Shown here: one piece after another, positions 26,241-35,207 of the stretch | Numbering within the stretch: the stretch's first letter is position 1 | How the letters are laid out: each line of letters starts with the position of its first letter | Assembly (NCBI RefSeq): GCF_030268205.1 | Contig: NZ_BSQF01000004.1 | Coordinates: 186,001 to 250,000 of the forward strand | Length of the DNA: 64,000 nt | From: Allomuricauda sp. NBRC 101325 | Lineage (GTDB): Bacteria > Bacteroidota > Bacteroidia > Flavobacteriales > Flavobacteriaceae | Direction: 5' to 3' | Program-made: the position numbers and the translations under genes | The notes under the pieces: model-generated | Database searches by the model: none | What the model saw: the letters and a program-made list of their open reading frames with translations, nothing else | Told to the model about the DNA's origin: nothing

Positions 26241-26257
26241 TCCCGATACTTTCGGGA
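26241..26257. repeat. Short inverted repeat TCCCGA/TCGGGA
   Basis: TCCCGA and TCGGGA flank a five-base spacer (TACTT). Similar GC-rich mini-hairpins are common between genes in flavobacteria. Function unclear; the stem is too short and lacks a proper U-run for a confident terminator. Confidence 0.4.
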
Positions 26258-26417
26258 TTTTGCATATTTGGAGACTTTCCAAATCGAACCTAATCAATAA
26301 TAGATTGATCATTTGATCTTTTCGGGGGAAGAAAATTATAAAGATCAGCAGCAAAATGAATTTCCAATTGAAACTCATTTACTACTTACAAGTTAATGAA
26401 AAAAGGGGATAAAATCA

Positions 26418-26447
26418 TTTAGGGACACCAATTATGATGTCCCTAAA
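26418..26447 (-). terminator. Intergenic hairpin, possible terminator of the barrel/DUF4270 operon
   Basis: TTTAGGGACA (26418-26427) is exactly complementary to TGTCCCTAAA (26438-26447), with two more pairs inside across one mismatch. It lies about 47 bases beyond the stop of the minus-strand barrel gene. On the minus strand the following bases are TAAATGATTTTAT, a weak U-tract, so termination is plausible but not certain. Confidence 0.5.
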
Positions 26448-26493
26448 AAAAATAAAAGTGTAATAATCTGGTAATGAGTAAAATGAACGCAAT

Positions 26494-27750
26494 TTAGTTG
26501 ATTCTACGCTCCTTAAACCAAAGGTCCTCCAAACTTAAATTCAGGGTAAGGGTGTGAAAATTTTCCTTGACCAAAATGTTTTGAACCTGACCTTTAGATC
26601 CATAAGCGTAGGAAAGGTTGAGAATGGAATTTGAGGCTCGGCCCATTGGTAGCCCGATACCTGCTGTAAGGGTGTACCCATCAATTTTCGTATTGTTCAA
26701 GGCCAAATAACCATTGTCGTAGTTGAATCCAGCTCTAAATCGCATACGTTCCCAATATTTATAACCTCTTGGGTTTTTTAGGTACTCCAAGCCAAAAGCA
26801 TATATATCTTGATTGGCATAGGTGCCAATATTTTCAGATTGATTCGTGGTGTCCCAGAAATTCTTTTTGTAGTCTGCAGAAAGGGTCATTGATTCAATAA
26901 TTCTGGCACTCATCCCAAAACCGATTTCCAAAGGCAACTTAAAACCTGATACATCGTCGGTTTCTTCATCTTCAACATTGATTTCTTCCCCATCCAAAGT
27001 TTTGTGCACCGAACGGGTTAAACTACCGGAAAGCGTAACGGGCAATTGTACCGTACTTCCAATTGTAATTTTATCCGTAACATCGAATTGCATGCCCATG
27101 CCTAAACGAAATCCACTGTAATTGGTGGTTTCATTCAAGGCAAAGTAGCTTCCACTGATACTAAAAGTTTCAGTTTCCTCAATTTTACCAAAAAGTAAGG
27201 TGGCTTTGATTCCTAATCTAAAGGCATCGGACAATCCATATCCAACATTAAAACTTAGGTCGTTCAAACCACCAAGTCCGTTTACGTTACTTTCAAAGGT
27301 TTCATTGGATCCTTCAATATTACTTACCAGTCCCAACAACGTATACCCCACATCGGAATAGGGAACCAATGTTACGCCTGCCCCCAATCGGTCCGCTATA
27401 CGAAAGGCAAATGCCAGATTGGAAAAATTGAGCGTTGTTTTGGATTCGTTGTTCCCCGTATTGCTATAGCTGTTAAATTCACCCACAACGCCCACATCGT
27501 AAAAAAAAGAATTCTTGGGAATCAGGGCAAAATTGGAAGGGTTAAGGTTATTTATCTCCGTATCTGTTTTTAATCCGATCCCTGTGTATCCCATTCCATT
27601 GGCACGGCCTATACTGGTCTGATTAATGATTCCCAACCCGTACAAGGAATAAGGTGAACTGGTTAAGCCTTCCGATTGTGCGGTGATAACAGATTGCATC
27701 AAAAGGGCAAAAAGTAAAGTGATTAAAATCTTATTCATCTTCATCATCAT
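26494..27750 (-). CDS. FadL/OmpP1-like outer-membrane barrel protein
   Basis: About 418 residues with a signal peptide ending near ITAQ. The N-terminus of the mature part (SPYSLYGLGIINQTSIGRANGMGYTG then NNLNPSNFAL) resembles FadL-like outer-membrane proteins of Bacteroidota, in which a hatch region precedes a 14-strand barrel. Its MMMKM start is ambiguous (27750 or 27738); either overlaps the 3' end of the DUF4270 gene, so the two are translationally coupled. It may transport a hydrophobic compound or act with the DUF4270 lipoprotein; evidence is only context. Confidence 0.65.
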   Translation of the reverse strand: MMMKMNKILITLLFALLMQSVITAQSEGLTSSPYSLYGLGIINQTSIGRANGMGYTGIGLKTDTEINNLNPSNFALIPKNSFFYDVGVVGEFNSYSNTGNNESKTTLNFSNLAFAFRIADRLGAGVTLVPYSDVGYTLLGLVSNIEGSNETFESNVNGLGGLNDLSFNVGYGLSDAFRLGIKATLLFGKIEETETFSISGSYFALNETTNYSGFRLGMGMQFDVTDKITIGSTVQLPVTLSGSLTRSVHKTLDGEEINVEDEETDDVSGFKLPLEIGFGMSARIIESMTLSADYKKNFWDTTNQSENIGTYANQDIYAFGLEYLKNPRGYKYWERMRFRAGFNYDNGYLALNNTKIDGYTLTAGIGLPMGRASNSILNLSYAYGSKGQVQNILVKENFHTLTLNLSLEDLWFKERRIN

Positions 27751-29062
27751 ATATTGCGTAGGTTAATTCCAATAGGGCACTGTATTCCGAATTGTCCATT
27801 CCATTTAGAATAAATCGGTCCACAGTGGAGATATAGCTGTCCGGCAGTAGGATCAGTGCATCATCGGTTTCCAATTCTGTGGTTAATAGTTCATCCAAAT
27901 AACCACCAATGGAAAATTCATAGTAGATATCATTGAACTCCTCATTGTCCCGATTTAAAATACCGTACACAGGAGCGGAATCTTGAATCAACAATTGGGA
28001 GGTGAGATCGTTGTTTTGATCAACAATAAAAACGGCAAGTGTATCACGTAAGATCAGATTGTCGTCATAAGAGTTCAATGCGGGCCTTATTTTTAAGGTG
28101 GCATCCAGAATGGTACCCTGACCATTGAGGTCGTACATGGATTTTAGGTAAGGAAACTGAATACGGGTTGCAATCCCGACCCCTGATTGAATAAAACTTA
28201 GGTCATCGGATTCGGAACTGCTTAGATTCAGTTCTTGGTTTACCAGATTCTGTAAATTTTCGGAAGGATTTTCAGCTTTTATTTGATTAAAAAAGGGAAT
28301 GGGACTGGAGGTCTGGTCCAAGGCAATTTCCAAATAATCGTCCACCCTTTCCAATTCCTCCTCTATACTGTAATATACCCGGATAACACAAGTTGTAGTG
28401 GATTTGGAAAAACCGATTACAGAGCCATTATCGTCTTCACCAGGTAAAAGCGCCACCCCTTTAAAATAGTCCTTAAATTGGTCGGAGGTCGTGATCAACT
28501 TCTCCTGGAAATTGGTAAAGAATTCCTTGCCGAGATCATCGGATAATTTTATTTCCAACGTATCTGCTGTCCATGGTCTTGGGGCGTAATTGATTACACC
28601 TAAGTCCTGGTCTTCATATTGGGCCTTTGTGGTGTTATAAAAATAATCGTCCTCGCCCGTGGTCAAGGCACTTGTCAACCTTTTTACATGAATGTTGTTG
28701 GTTTGGAGCGTGTCGTTGTAGTAGTAGTTGTCCGGAACCAAAATCAGGGCAATGCTGTCGTACACAGCTTCATCATCAATGGTGTATTCGTTAGGAAGCA
28801 TGCCAAAATAGCTGGAAGATTGTACCGCGCCAAAAACAGGGTCGGTATATTTCCCAACCAAAATTCTATTCGCTTCACTCGAAATAATACTGTCGAATTT
28901 CATGGTGGAGGTATTAATGGTCAAGGTATCCACCAAAACAACCCTGAGATTGCTGTCCGTAAACGATTCGCCCGCCACAAAATCAGATGCATTATAGTTT
29001 TCTGAAGTGCAAGAGGCCAGCACGAAAACAAAAAGGCCAAAAAGCCAGTAAAATGGTCTCAT
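27731..29062 (-). CDS. DUF4270 family lipoprotein
   Basis: About 443 residues from the ATG at 29060-29062, which gives a lipobox FVLASC (Cys18); the frame is open to 29170 but those residues are not signal-like. Recognisable DUF4270 features are the early repeated Ser/Thr-Thr segment before LVGKYTDPVFGAVQSSSYFG, then SIALILVPDNYYYND. The family is widespread in Bacteroidota and uncharacterised. The 3' end overlaps the FadL-like gene, and a Kelch lipoprotein gene is divergent across a 222-base promoter region. Confidence 0.78.
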   Translation of the reverse strand: MRPFYWLFGLFVFVLASCTSENYNASDFVAGESFTDSNLRVVLVDTLTINTSTMKFDSIISSEANRILVGKYTDPVFGAVQSSSYFGMLPNEYTIDDEAVYDSIALILVPDNYYYNDTLQTNNIHVKRLTSALTTGEDDYFYNTTKAQYEDQDLGVINYAPRPWTADTLEIKLSDDLGKEFFTNFQEKLITTSDQFKDYFKGVALLPGEDDNGSVIGFSKSTTTCVIRVYYSIEEELERVDDYLEIALDQTSSPIPFFNQIKAENPSENLQNLVNQELNLSSSESDDLSFIQSGVGIATRIQFPYLKSMYDLNGQGTILDATLKIRPALNSYDDNLILRDTLAVFIVDQNNDLTSQLLIQDSAPVYGILNRDNEEFNDIYYEFSIGGYLDELLTTELETDDALILLPDSYISTVDRFILNGMDNSEYSALLELTYAIYDDEDE

Positions 29063-29157
29063 AAATTTAATTTGAAGCAAATGTAAATCGAGAGATACCC
29101 CGCTAAAATGCGGATAGACCAACCTCCATACTTTTAAGACCAATTCAAGTTTTTTGA

Positions 29158-29184
29158 CTACGAACCACATAGACGCGTTCGTAG
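29158..29184. promoter_or_regulatory. Inverted repeat in the DUF4270/Kelch divergent region
   Basis: CTACGAAC (29158-29165) and its exact complement GTTCGTAG (29177-29184) are separated by 11 bases, so their centres are about two helical turns apart. It lies between two divergent lipoprotein genes and could be a regulator site serving both. The right arm overlaps the motif TTCGTAGATC, which also occurs before the tolC-like gene. Confidence 0.4.
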
Positions 29185-29284
29185 ATCAATATGGGGAGTT
29201 CATATGTTAAATCAGTGGCTTTATATATTCCCTAACCAGCCCTTTGAATCCAAAATTAACTTTGTCGAAAATTTAAATGACAGC

Positions 29285-30280
29285 ATGAAAAAAGCAGTAC
29301 TATATTTTAAACCAACAGTTGTTTTTGCACTTTCTGTGCTTTTATTGTCCAGTTGCTCAAGCGACGATGAAGAAGAAATCGGTAACTGGGTGGACAGATC
29401 CGAATTTGACGGTACACCAAGGAGTGGTGTTTCGGGATTTGTGATTGACAATATTGGATATATGGGTGTGGGGTATGATGGTGATGATTACCTAAACTCT
29501 TTTTGGTCTTATGATATGGAAGGGGATTATTGGTCACAAAAAGCCGATTTTCCCGGTGCAGCTAGAAATGCGGCCGTAGGTTTTCAGGTTGATGGTAAGG
29601 GTTACATCGGTTCCGGTTATGACGGTGTTGATGAATTGGGCGATTTTTATGGCTATGATCCATCCACAAATACATGGACGCAAATAGCCTCTTTGCCCGA
29701 TGGGATCATAAGACGAAGTGCCCTTGCTTTTGGAATAAACGGCTACGGTTATTTCGGTACGGGTTATGATGGTGAAAACGATAAAAAGGACTTTTGGAAA
29801 TACAATCCTGCAACCGATACTTGGACAGAGTTGGAAGGTTTTGGGGGAAGCAAGAGAAGATCGGCGACCACCTTTGCCATCAATGGTATTGTTTATATGG
29901 GAACAGGGGTTTCCAACGGAGTGTACATAGAAGATTTTTGGGCATTCGACCCTAGCACCGAAAGTTGGAGCAAATTGACCGATATCGACGAAGAGGATGA
30001 TTATGAAGTGGAAAGAAGCAATGCCGTAGGTTTTGAAATGAATGGCTACGGATACATCGCCTGTGGCGAAAGAAATGGAGCGACCAACTCCGTTTGGGAA
30101 TATGATCCTTCTACCGATACTTGGGAAGAACGGACCGGTTTCGAAGGCTCAACAAGACAAGATGCAATAGCTTTTTCAAATTCTTCAAGGGCCTTTATTG
30201 GTATGGGCCGCACAGGGACGCTTTATCTGGATGATATAGATGAGTTTTTCCCTTTTGATGAATATGATGATGAAGATTAA
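29285..30280 (+). CDS. Kelch-repeat lipoprotein
   Basis: About 331 residues from the ATG at 29285, giving a lipobox LLLSSC (Cys24) followed by an acidic SSDDEEE stretch consistent with surface display. The remainder is a run of Kelch repeats of about 47 residues with GYIGSGYDG, FYGYDPSTNTWTQ, GYFGTGYDG, FWKYNPATDTWTE, VYMGTGV, FWAFDPSTESWSK and VWEYDPSTDTWEE. They would fold into a six-bladed propeller, a likely ligand-binding module. The frame upstream to 29204 lacks signal character. It is followed by DUF4907 and a LytS/LytTR pair on the same strand. Confidence 0.87.
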   Translation: MKKAVLYFKPTVVFALSVLLLSSCSSDDEEEIGNWVDRSEFDGTPRSGVSGFVIDNIGYMGVGYDGDDYLNSFWSYDMEGDYWSQKADFPGAARNAAVGFQVDGKGYIGSGYDGVDELGDFYGYDPSTNTWTQIASLPDGIIRRSALAFGINGYGYFGTGYDGENDKKDFWKYNPATDTWTELEGFGGSKRRSATTFAINGIVYMGTGVSNGVYIEDFWAFDPSTESWSKLTDIDEEDDYEVERSNAVGFEMNGYGYIACGERNGATNSVWEYDPSTDTWEERTGFEGSTRQDAIAFSNSSRAFIGMGRTGTLYLDDIDEFFPFDEYDDED

Positions 30281-30310
30281 TTTTTAACTAGTCAGTTTTA
30301 GTTTGTGTTA

Positions 30311-30345
30311 ATTGGGGCTGGAGGTCAAAAACCTTTGGTCCCAAT
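30311..30345 (+). other. Long intergenic RNA hairpin with GU pairs
   Basis: ATTGGGGCTGGAGGT can pair along its whole length with ACCTTTGGTCCCAAT around a CAAAA loop. It makes 15 pairs including five G-U pairs, which form only in the plus-strand RNA. It lies between the Kelch gene stop and the DUF4907 start. There is no U-run, so it may stabilise mRNA or tune expression of the downstream genes instead of terminating. Confidence 0.4.
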
Positions 30346-30362
30346 CCAGTTAAAATCAAAGT

Positions 30363-30701
30363 ATGAAAAAGTCCGTTAAAATAGTTGTTTTGGCTGTTGT
30401 GGTCGGTCTAGTATTTTTTGCCGTAACACAAATGGCATCAACCCCAAAAAAGGAACCAACAAAATTGGAAAAAGTGGTGATTGCCGTAGATCAAGGTTAT
30501 GGCTATCAAATTTTTTATGGGGATGAATTGGTGGTGCAGCAAGAATATGTTCCAGCGGTAAACGGTATGCAAACTTTTGCCACACCCGAAGATGCCGAGC
30601 AAGTCGCTGATCTGGTCATTTCTAAAATTGAGGAAAGGACGAGCCCAATAGTGACTTTGGAGGAACTTATGGATATGGATATTGTAATTTTGGTGCCTTA
30701 A
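30363..30701 (+). CDS. DUF4907 family membrane-anchored protein
   Basis: A 112-residue protein with one N-terminal helix (about 5-24) and a small periplasmic domain. The pattern GYGYQIFYGDELVVQQEYVPAVNG followed by F-x5-DAEQVADLVISKI matches DUF4907, an uncharacterised Bacteroidota family (motif split here for description). It is nine bases upstream of a LytS-type histidine kinase gene and downstream of the Kelch lipoprotein, so it may belong to the sensing module. Confidence 0.75.
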   Translation: MKKSVKIVVLAVVVGLVFFAVTQMASTPKKEPTKLEKVVIAVDQGYGYQIFYGDELVVQQEYVPAVNGMQTFATPEDAEQVADLVISKIEERTSPIVTLEELMDMDIVILVP

Positions 30702-30710
30702 ATCGCAACC

Positions 30711-31733
30711 ATGACACTTGATCGAAGGCACATCCGTATCTTTTTCATCCATTTTTTTATTTGGGCGCTGTTTTATGGCTTCTTTTTATACCCTTTCTTT
30801 TTTGAGTTTAGAAGAATTCCACCCGACTTGCCAGTTCGATTGGTTTGGATCATTGCCCTATTCTATTTCAATTATTTTGTATTGGTGCCCAAATTGTTAT
30901 TGGGTAAAAACACCCTTATTTATATAGCAACCTGTCTGGGGATTATATTGGTTTCTGGGGTTGTAATAAATATGGCATTCCCATTTCAGCCGGAAGAAAG
31001 GCTGTTCCGGCCCAGAAATGAAAACCACGATTTAGGACGATTTGTGCGGGAACTATTTTCAATGCTCAATTTGAGCGCTCCTATTTTTATCAGTGGTCTG
31101 TTGCGAATGTATGTGGAGTGGCGTAAAAATGAGGACCTTAGACAAGTGGTTGAAAAGGAGAAAGTTAGTTCGGAACTTCAGTTTTTAAAAACCCAGTTGA
31201 ATCCGCACTTCTTGTTCAACTCGTTGAACGCTATTTATTCGCTGTCCGTAAAAAATTCTTCCAATACTTCAGAAGCCATTATCTCCCTTTCTGAATTGAT
31301 GCGATATATGCTTTATGAGGCAGATAAGGAGAGGGTCCCTTTGGCGAAGGAAATAGACTATATTAAGAATTATGTACAGCTGCAAAGGCTCAGATTGTCT
31401 GATTCTGTGAATGTTAAGTTAAAAATTTCGGGAGATGAGCGGGATAAAGAAGTTCCTCCCTTACTTTTCATTTCTTTTATAGAGAATGCCTTTAAATACG
31501 GAACGGATTATACGGGAAAAACTTTTGTGAACATCAATATTTCCATCAATCAAAATAACATTGTGCTAAGGGTGGAAAACAAGATTGGTGTACAGCGAAA
31601 ACAAAATAAAAACTCAGGGGTTGGATTGGAGAACATTAAAAACCGATTGCGATTGCTTTATCCGAACACCCATGAACTGAATATTACGGATAATGGCGAA
31701 AACTATATCGTAAACCTTACACTAAACCTATAA
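30711..31733 (+). CDS. LytS-type sensor histidine kinase
   Basis: A 340-residue inner-membrane kinase with four predicted helices in the first 140 residues and a short coiled coil. The His_kinase domain follows, with the phosphoacceptor motif LNPHFLFNSLNAIYSL (His about 166) and ATP-binding boxes IENAFKYG and GVGLENI. It would phosphorylate the LytTR regulator encoded 16 bases downstream. There is no large extracytoplasmic domain, so signals may be sensed in the membrane or through the adjacent DUF4907 and Kelch products. Confidence 0.9.
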   Translation: MTLDRRHIRIFFIHFFIWALFYGFFLYPFFFEFRRIPPDLPVRLVWIIALFYFNYFVLVPKLLLGKNTLIYIATCLGIILVSGVVINMAFPFQPEERLFRPRNENHDLGRFVRELFSMLNLSAPIFISGLLRMYVEWRKNEDLRQVVEKEKVSSELQFLKTQLNPHFLFNSLNAIYSLSVKNSSNTSEAIISLSELMRYMLYEADKERVPLAKEIDYIKNYVQLQRLRLSDSVNVKLKISGDERDKEVPPLLFISFIENAFKYGTDYTGKTFVNINISINQNNIVLRVENKIGVQRKQNKNSGVGLENIKNRLRLLYPNTHELNITDNGENYIVNLTLNL

Positions 31734-31749
31734 CAAAACCAAGTGAACC

Positions 31750-32496
31750 ATGAAGTGCATTATTATTGACGACGAGCCCTTGGCCATAGACGTACTGGTG
31801 GATTACTGCCAAAAAATGGATTTTATCTCTTTGGAGGGTACTTTTACCAATCCCTTGGAGGCGATCAGTGTGATCAAGGAAAAAAATATCGACCTTATTT
31901 TCTGTGATATAGAAATGCCGCAGATCAATGGAATCGATTTTATCAACTCGTTGGACAATACCCCACTTTTTATCTTTACCACGGCCTATTCCCAATATGC
32001 GGTGGAAGGTTTTAACTTGAATGCCATCGATTATTTGGTAAAACCCATTCCCTATAACCGATTTATTAAGGCCATTTCTCGAGCCAAAGAAATTTTGGGG
32101 TACCGAAAAAGCCCATCCGTCAGTGCACAAATTCCCGAAAGCAATGTGTTTCCATCAATTGGAGAGGCATCCAAATCATCTCCCGGATATATATTTGTGA
32201 AAGCTGAATATGAAAGCGTAAAAATCAATTTGGATGATATTGAGTACATCCAAGGCCTTAAAGATTATTTAAAAATTCATATTGCCGGAACCAACAAGGC
32301 GATTTTGACCTTGATGAGTTTTAAGGAGATTTTGAACAAGCTTCCGTCCAACCAATTCTTGCGCGTACATAAATCCTTTGTGGTCAATGTGGCCAGTATC
32401 AAAACGGTGCAACGAAACCGAATTGTGATCAACGATGTTCGCATTCCCATTGGTGAAAGTTATAGGTCAAGTTTCTTCCCCATGCTCGGTTTATAA
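31750..32496 (+). CDS. LytTR-family response regulator
   Basis: A 248-residue regulator with an N-terminal receiver domain (acidic pair D7/D8, phosphoacceptor Asp53 in CDIEMP, Thr in FTTAY and Lys in LVKPI) and a C-terminal LytTR DNA-binding domain (about 145-245, with YIQGLKDYLKIH and FLRVHKSFVVN). It is the partner of the upstream kinase. LytTR regulators often bind paired short repeats; a shared motif occurs before the Kelch and tolC-like genes. Confidence 0.92.
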   Translation: MKCIIIDDEPLAIDVLVDYCQKMDFISLEGTFTNPLEAISVIKEKNIDLIFCDIEMPQINGIDFINSLDNTPLFIFTTAYSQYAVEGFNLNAIDYLVKPIPYNRFIKAISRAKEILGYRKSPSVSAQIPESNVFPSIGEASKSSPGYIFVKAEYESVKINLDDIEYIQGLKDYLKIHIAGTNKAILTLMSFKEILNKLPSNQFLRVHKSFVVNVASIKTVQRNRIVINDVRIPIGESYRSSFFPMLGL

Positions 32497-32549
32497 AAAT
32501 TTTTTCTTAGGCTGATTTCCTGTAAAATTAAATCGACGGGAATCCCTAT

Positions 32550-32559
32550 TTCGTAGATC
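32550..32559 (+). promoter_or_regulatory. Motif TTCGTAGATC before the export operon, shared with 29178-29187
   Basis: The ten bases TTCGTAGATC lie 74 bases upstream of the tolC-like ATG. The identical ten bases occur at 29178-29187, about 98 bases before the Kelch lipoprotein ATG. Both copies stand in non-coding DNA ahead of operons that contain LytTR systems. A regulator site is possible; a chance match cannot be excluded. Confidence 0.3.
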
Positions 32560-32632
32560 GGATTTCCGCAAACGTCTATCGCTTCCGAATCGCCTACATC
32601 TTTATTGGAATTTTGATTCAAAATGTAAAACA

Positions 32633-33964
32633 ATGAAGATTCAGGCAATAGCAGCTATTCTCTTACTGGGCTTCCAAATTAACGCTCAGGAAATGGATTC
32701 TTTGGCCACCAAGCAAGTTTGGTCATTGCAAGATTGTATTTCCTACGCTTTGGAGCACAGTATAGATGTTAAACAAGTGGCTTTGGATAAAGATGGAGCA
32801 GAGGTAAACCTAACCCAATCCAAATACGCAAAACTTCCAAATTTAAGCAGTAGTGCGTCACAAAACTTTTCTTGGGGTTCCTCGATTGACCCCATTACCA
32901 GTGATTTTGTTTCCCAACAGATAAAATCCACCAATTTGGGGTTGAGCACTTCAGTAACCCTTTATAATGGAAATCAATTGAACAATGCCATAAAGCAAAA
33001 CCGTTTGATGGTGGAGCAAAACGAGTTGTATGTGGAGGAAGCCAAAAACAACATTACGCTCAGTATTTTGGAGGCCTACCTTCAAATTCTTTACAACAAA
33101 GAAAGCATTGAGGTGGCACAGAACAACTTGGCCGCATCTAAGCAAGAAGTGGAAAGGGCCAAAGCTCGTTTGGAAGCAGGGACCATCGCCATGATCGATT
33201 ATACCGATGCCCTTTCCCAAGCCGCGACCAACAAAACCAATCTGATTACAGCCAAAAATAGTTATGCTCAACAGATCATTGTGCTCAAACAATTGTTGGA
33301 ATTAGATCCCATGGTCGTTTTGGAGATTGAACCTTTGGAAAATCCTTTGTTGGAAGGTCAATCCGTGCCCAATAAAATGATGGTGTACCAAAATGCCATT
33401 GGCAAAATGCCAGAAATAAAAGCATCTGAATTGAACACCACAATCAATGAAAAGGATTTGGATATCGCCAAAGGCGGTTTTCTTCCCACTTTATCCTTAA
33501 CGGGAAGTGTGGGTTCTGGGTACACCAGTACCAACGACCTTACCTTTACCGACCAGTTGGATGTAAACTTCAACCAAAGATTAGGTTTGTCACTTACTGT
33601 ACCTATTTTTTCAAGATATCAGAACAAGGCCCAAGTGGCCACTGCCAAAATCGGTATTGAGCAATCCAAACTACAATTGCAGTCCGCTAAAAAAGAACTT
33701 TATCAAAAAATAGAGACCGCTTGGCAAAATGCCCAGTCGGCACAAGAACAAATTGAAGCTTCCAAAGTGGCAAGTGATGCTGCCGAAGAGTCCTACAAAT
33801 TGGCACAACGGAAATACGAACTCAATGCGTTGAGCACCACGGATTTGGTCATAAGTCAAAATACCTACACCAACGCACAACTAAATTATTTACAAGCAAA
33901 ATACTTGGGCATACTGTACAACGAACTGCTCGATTTTTACCAAGGAAACGAAATAAAACTTTAA
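32633..33964 (+). CDS. TolC-family outer-membrane efflux protein
   Basis: A 443-residue TolC-type channel with a signal peptide (cleavage near INAQ at 18-19), two OEP repeats and long coiled-coil helices (for example LEAYLQILYNKESIEVAQNN and a second in the C-terminal half). It forms the outer-membrane exit for the adaptor and ABC transporter encoded immediately downstream (four bases to the adaptor gene). It is the first gene of the export operon after a 136-base gap following the LytTR regulator. Confidence 0.92.
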   Translation: MKIQAIAAILLLGFQINAQEMDSLATKQVWSLQDCISYALEHSIDVKQVALDKDGAEVNLTQSKYAKLPNLSSSASQNFSWGSSIDPITSDFVSQQIKSTNLGLSTSVTLYNGNQLNNAIKQNRLMVEQNELYVEEAKNNITLSILEAYLQILYNKESIEVAQNNLAASKQEVERAKARLEAGTIAMIDYTDALSQAATNKTNLITAKNSYAQQIIVLKQLLELDPMVVLEIEPLENPLLEGQSVPNKMMVYQNAIGKMPEIKASELNTTINEKDLDIAKGGFLPTLSLTGSVGSGYTSTNDLTFTDQLDVNFNQRLGLSLTVPIFSRYQNKAQVATAKIGIEQSKLQLQSAKKELYQKIETAWQNAQSAQEQIEASKVASDAAEESYKLAQRKYELNALSTTDLVISQNTYTNAQLNYLQAKYLGILYNELLDFYQGNEIKL

Positions 33965-33968
33965 CAAG

Positions 33969-35201
33969 ATGAAAAACAAAAAAATTAAATCCATAGCCAT
34001 AATTGCTGGAGTTATTTTGGTTGCAGTGATAGGGTATAGCATGATGTCGGGCAAAGCACAGTCCGAAGTAAAGGCAGAAACCCTAAATGCACAAATGGGC
34101 GAGGTGACCAACATGGTTACCGCTACAGGAACGGTTGAACCCTTGAACGAAGTGGAAGTAGGTACACAAGTATCAGGTGAAGTAGAAAAAATCTATGTGG
34201 ATTTCAACAGCAAAGTAAAAAAAGGGCAGTTGTTGGCCGAATTGGATAAGACCAATTTAAAGGCAGCTCTGCTTCAAGCCCAGGCAACCTACAACAATGC
34301 CGTAAATGAAAAGGATTATTACCAAAAGATCTACGACCGTCAGAAAGTACTTTTTGAAAATAAAGTGATCAGCACCGCAGATTATGACGAAGCATTGTAC
34401 AATTTGAACAAATCCAAAAGCACGGTAATTCAGTCTAGTTCCAATTTGACAGAAGCTAAGACCAATTTGGGATACGCAGATATTTATTCCCCAATTGATG
34501 GAGTAGTGCTGTCTCGCGAAATTGATGAAGGGCAGACCGTTGCTGCAAGTTTTGAGACACCAACCTTGTTTACCATTGCTAAAGATTTGAAAAAAATGCA
34601 GGTGGAAGCCGATGTGGACGAAGCCGATATAGGTGGCGTAGTGGAAGGACAACGCGTTGGGTTTACCGTGGATGCCTACCAAGGTGAAACTTTTGCGGGA
34701 ACCGTGACCCAAGTTCGTTTGGATCCAACGGTGGAATCAAATGTGGTAACCTACACCGTGGTCATTGAAGCAGAAAACCCAGAATTGAAATTAAAGCCGG
34801 GACTTACGGCGACCATTTCCATTTATACCTTGGAGTTGAAAGATGTGTTGACCATTGAAGCCAAGGCGGTCAATTTTCAGCCTAACATGGATCTGTTGAT
34901 GAAATATTATGAGCAACAGGATTTGGCCATGACACCACCATCCGATAGACCAAAACCACCGAGTGATAATGTTACGGTTGTATGGAGCAAGACTTCATCC
35001 GGAATTCAGCCAAAAGATATAAAATTGGGTGCCAGTGACGGAGTTAATGTGCAAGTATTGGACGGTTTGTCCGAAGGAGATGAATTGGTCTACAGCTTAA
35101 AGGAAATAAGCAATGCAGAGGCAGATGAGGAGGCCGGTTCAGGAAGTCCGTTTATGCCAAAACCACCGGGACGTAACAACGACAAGAAAAAAGAGAACTA
35201 G
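33969..35201 (+). CDS. MacA/HlyD-type periplasmic adaptor protein
   Basis: A 410-residue membrane-fusion protein with one N-terminal anchor (about 8-24), a biotinyl-lipoyl-like domain (TATGTVEPLNEVEVGTQVSG), a helical hairpin and beta-barrel domains (YSPIDGVVLSREIDEGQTV, GLTATISI). The acidic and Pro-rich tail (GSPFMPKPPGRNNDKKKEN) is unusual but short. Together with the TolC-like, ATPase and permease products it would form a MacAB-TolC-type tripartite exporter. Confidence 0.9.
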   Translation: MKNKKIKSIAIIAGVILVAVIGYSMMSGKAQSEVKAETLNAQMGEVTNMVTATGTVEPLNEVEVGTQVSGEVEKIYVDFNSKVKKGQLLAELDKTNLKAALLQAQATYNNAVNEKDYYQKIYDRQKVLFENKVISTADYDEALYNLNKSKSTVIQSSSNLTEAKTNLGYADIYSPIDGVVLSREIDEGQTVAASFETPTLFTIAKDLKKMQVEADVDEADIGGVVEGQRVGFTVDAYQGETFAGTVTQVRLDPTVESNVVTYTVVIEAENPELKLKPGLTATISIYTLELKDVLTIEAKAVNFQPNMDLLMKYYEQQDLAMTPPSDRPKPPSDNVTVVWSKTSSGIQPKDIKLGASDGVNVQVLDGLSEGDELVYSLKEISNAEADEEAGSGSPFMPKPPGRNNDKKKEN

Positions 35202-35207
35202 GAAATC

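Larger units (their letters stand above)
26103..26493. other. Intergenic stretch of about 390 bases with two hairpins
   Basis: This gap separates two minus-strand genes. It holds the hairpin at 26241-26257, the longer one at 26418-26447, and presumably the promoter of the lipoprotein gene. No convincing ORF or RNA gene is visible. Confidence 0.5.

Noticed and set aside
29204..29284. Upstream start for the Kelch lipoprotein
   Set aside because: The added residues spoil the lipoprotein leader that begins at 29285.
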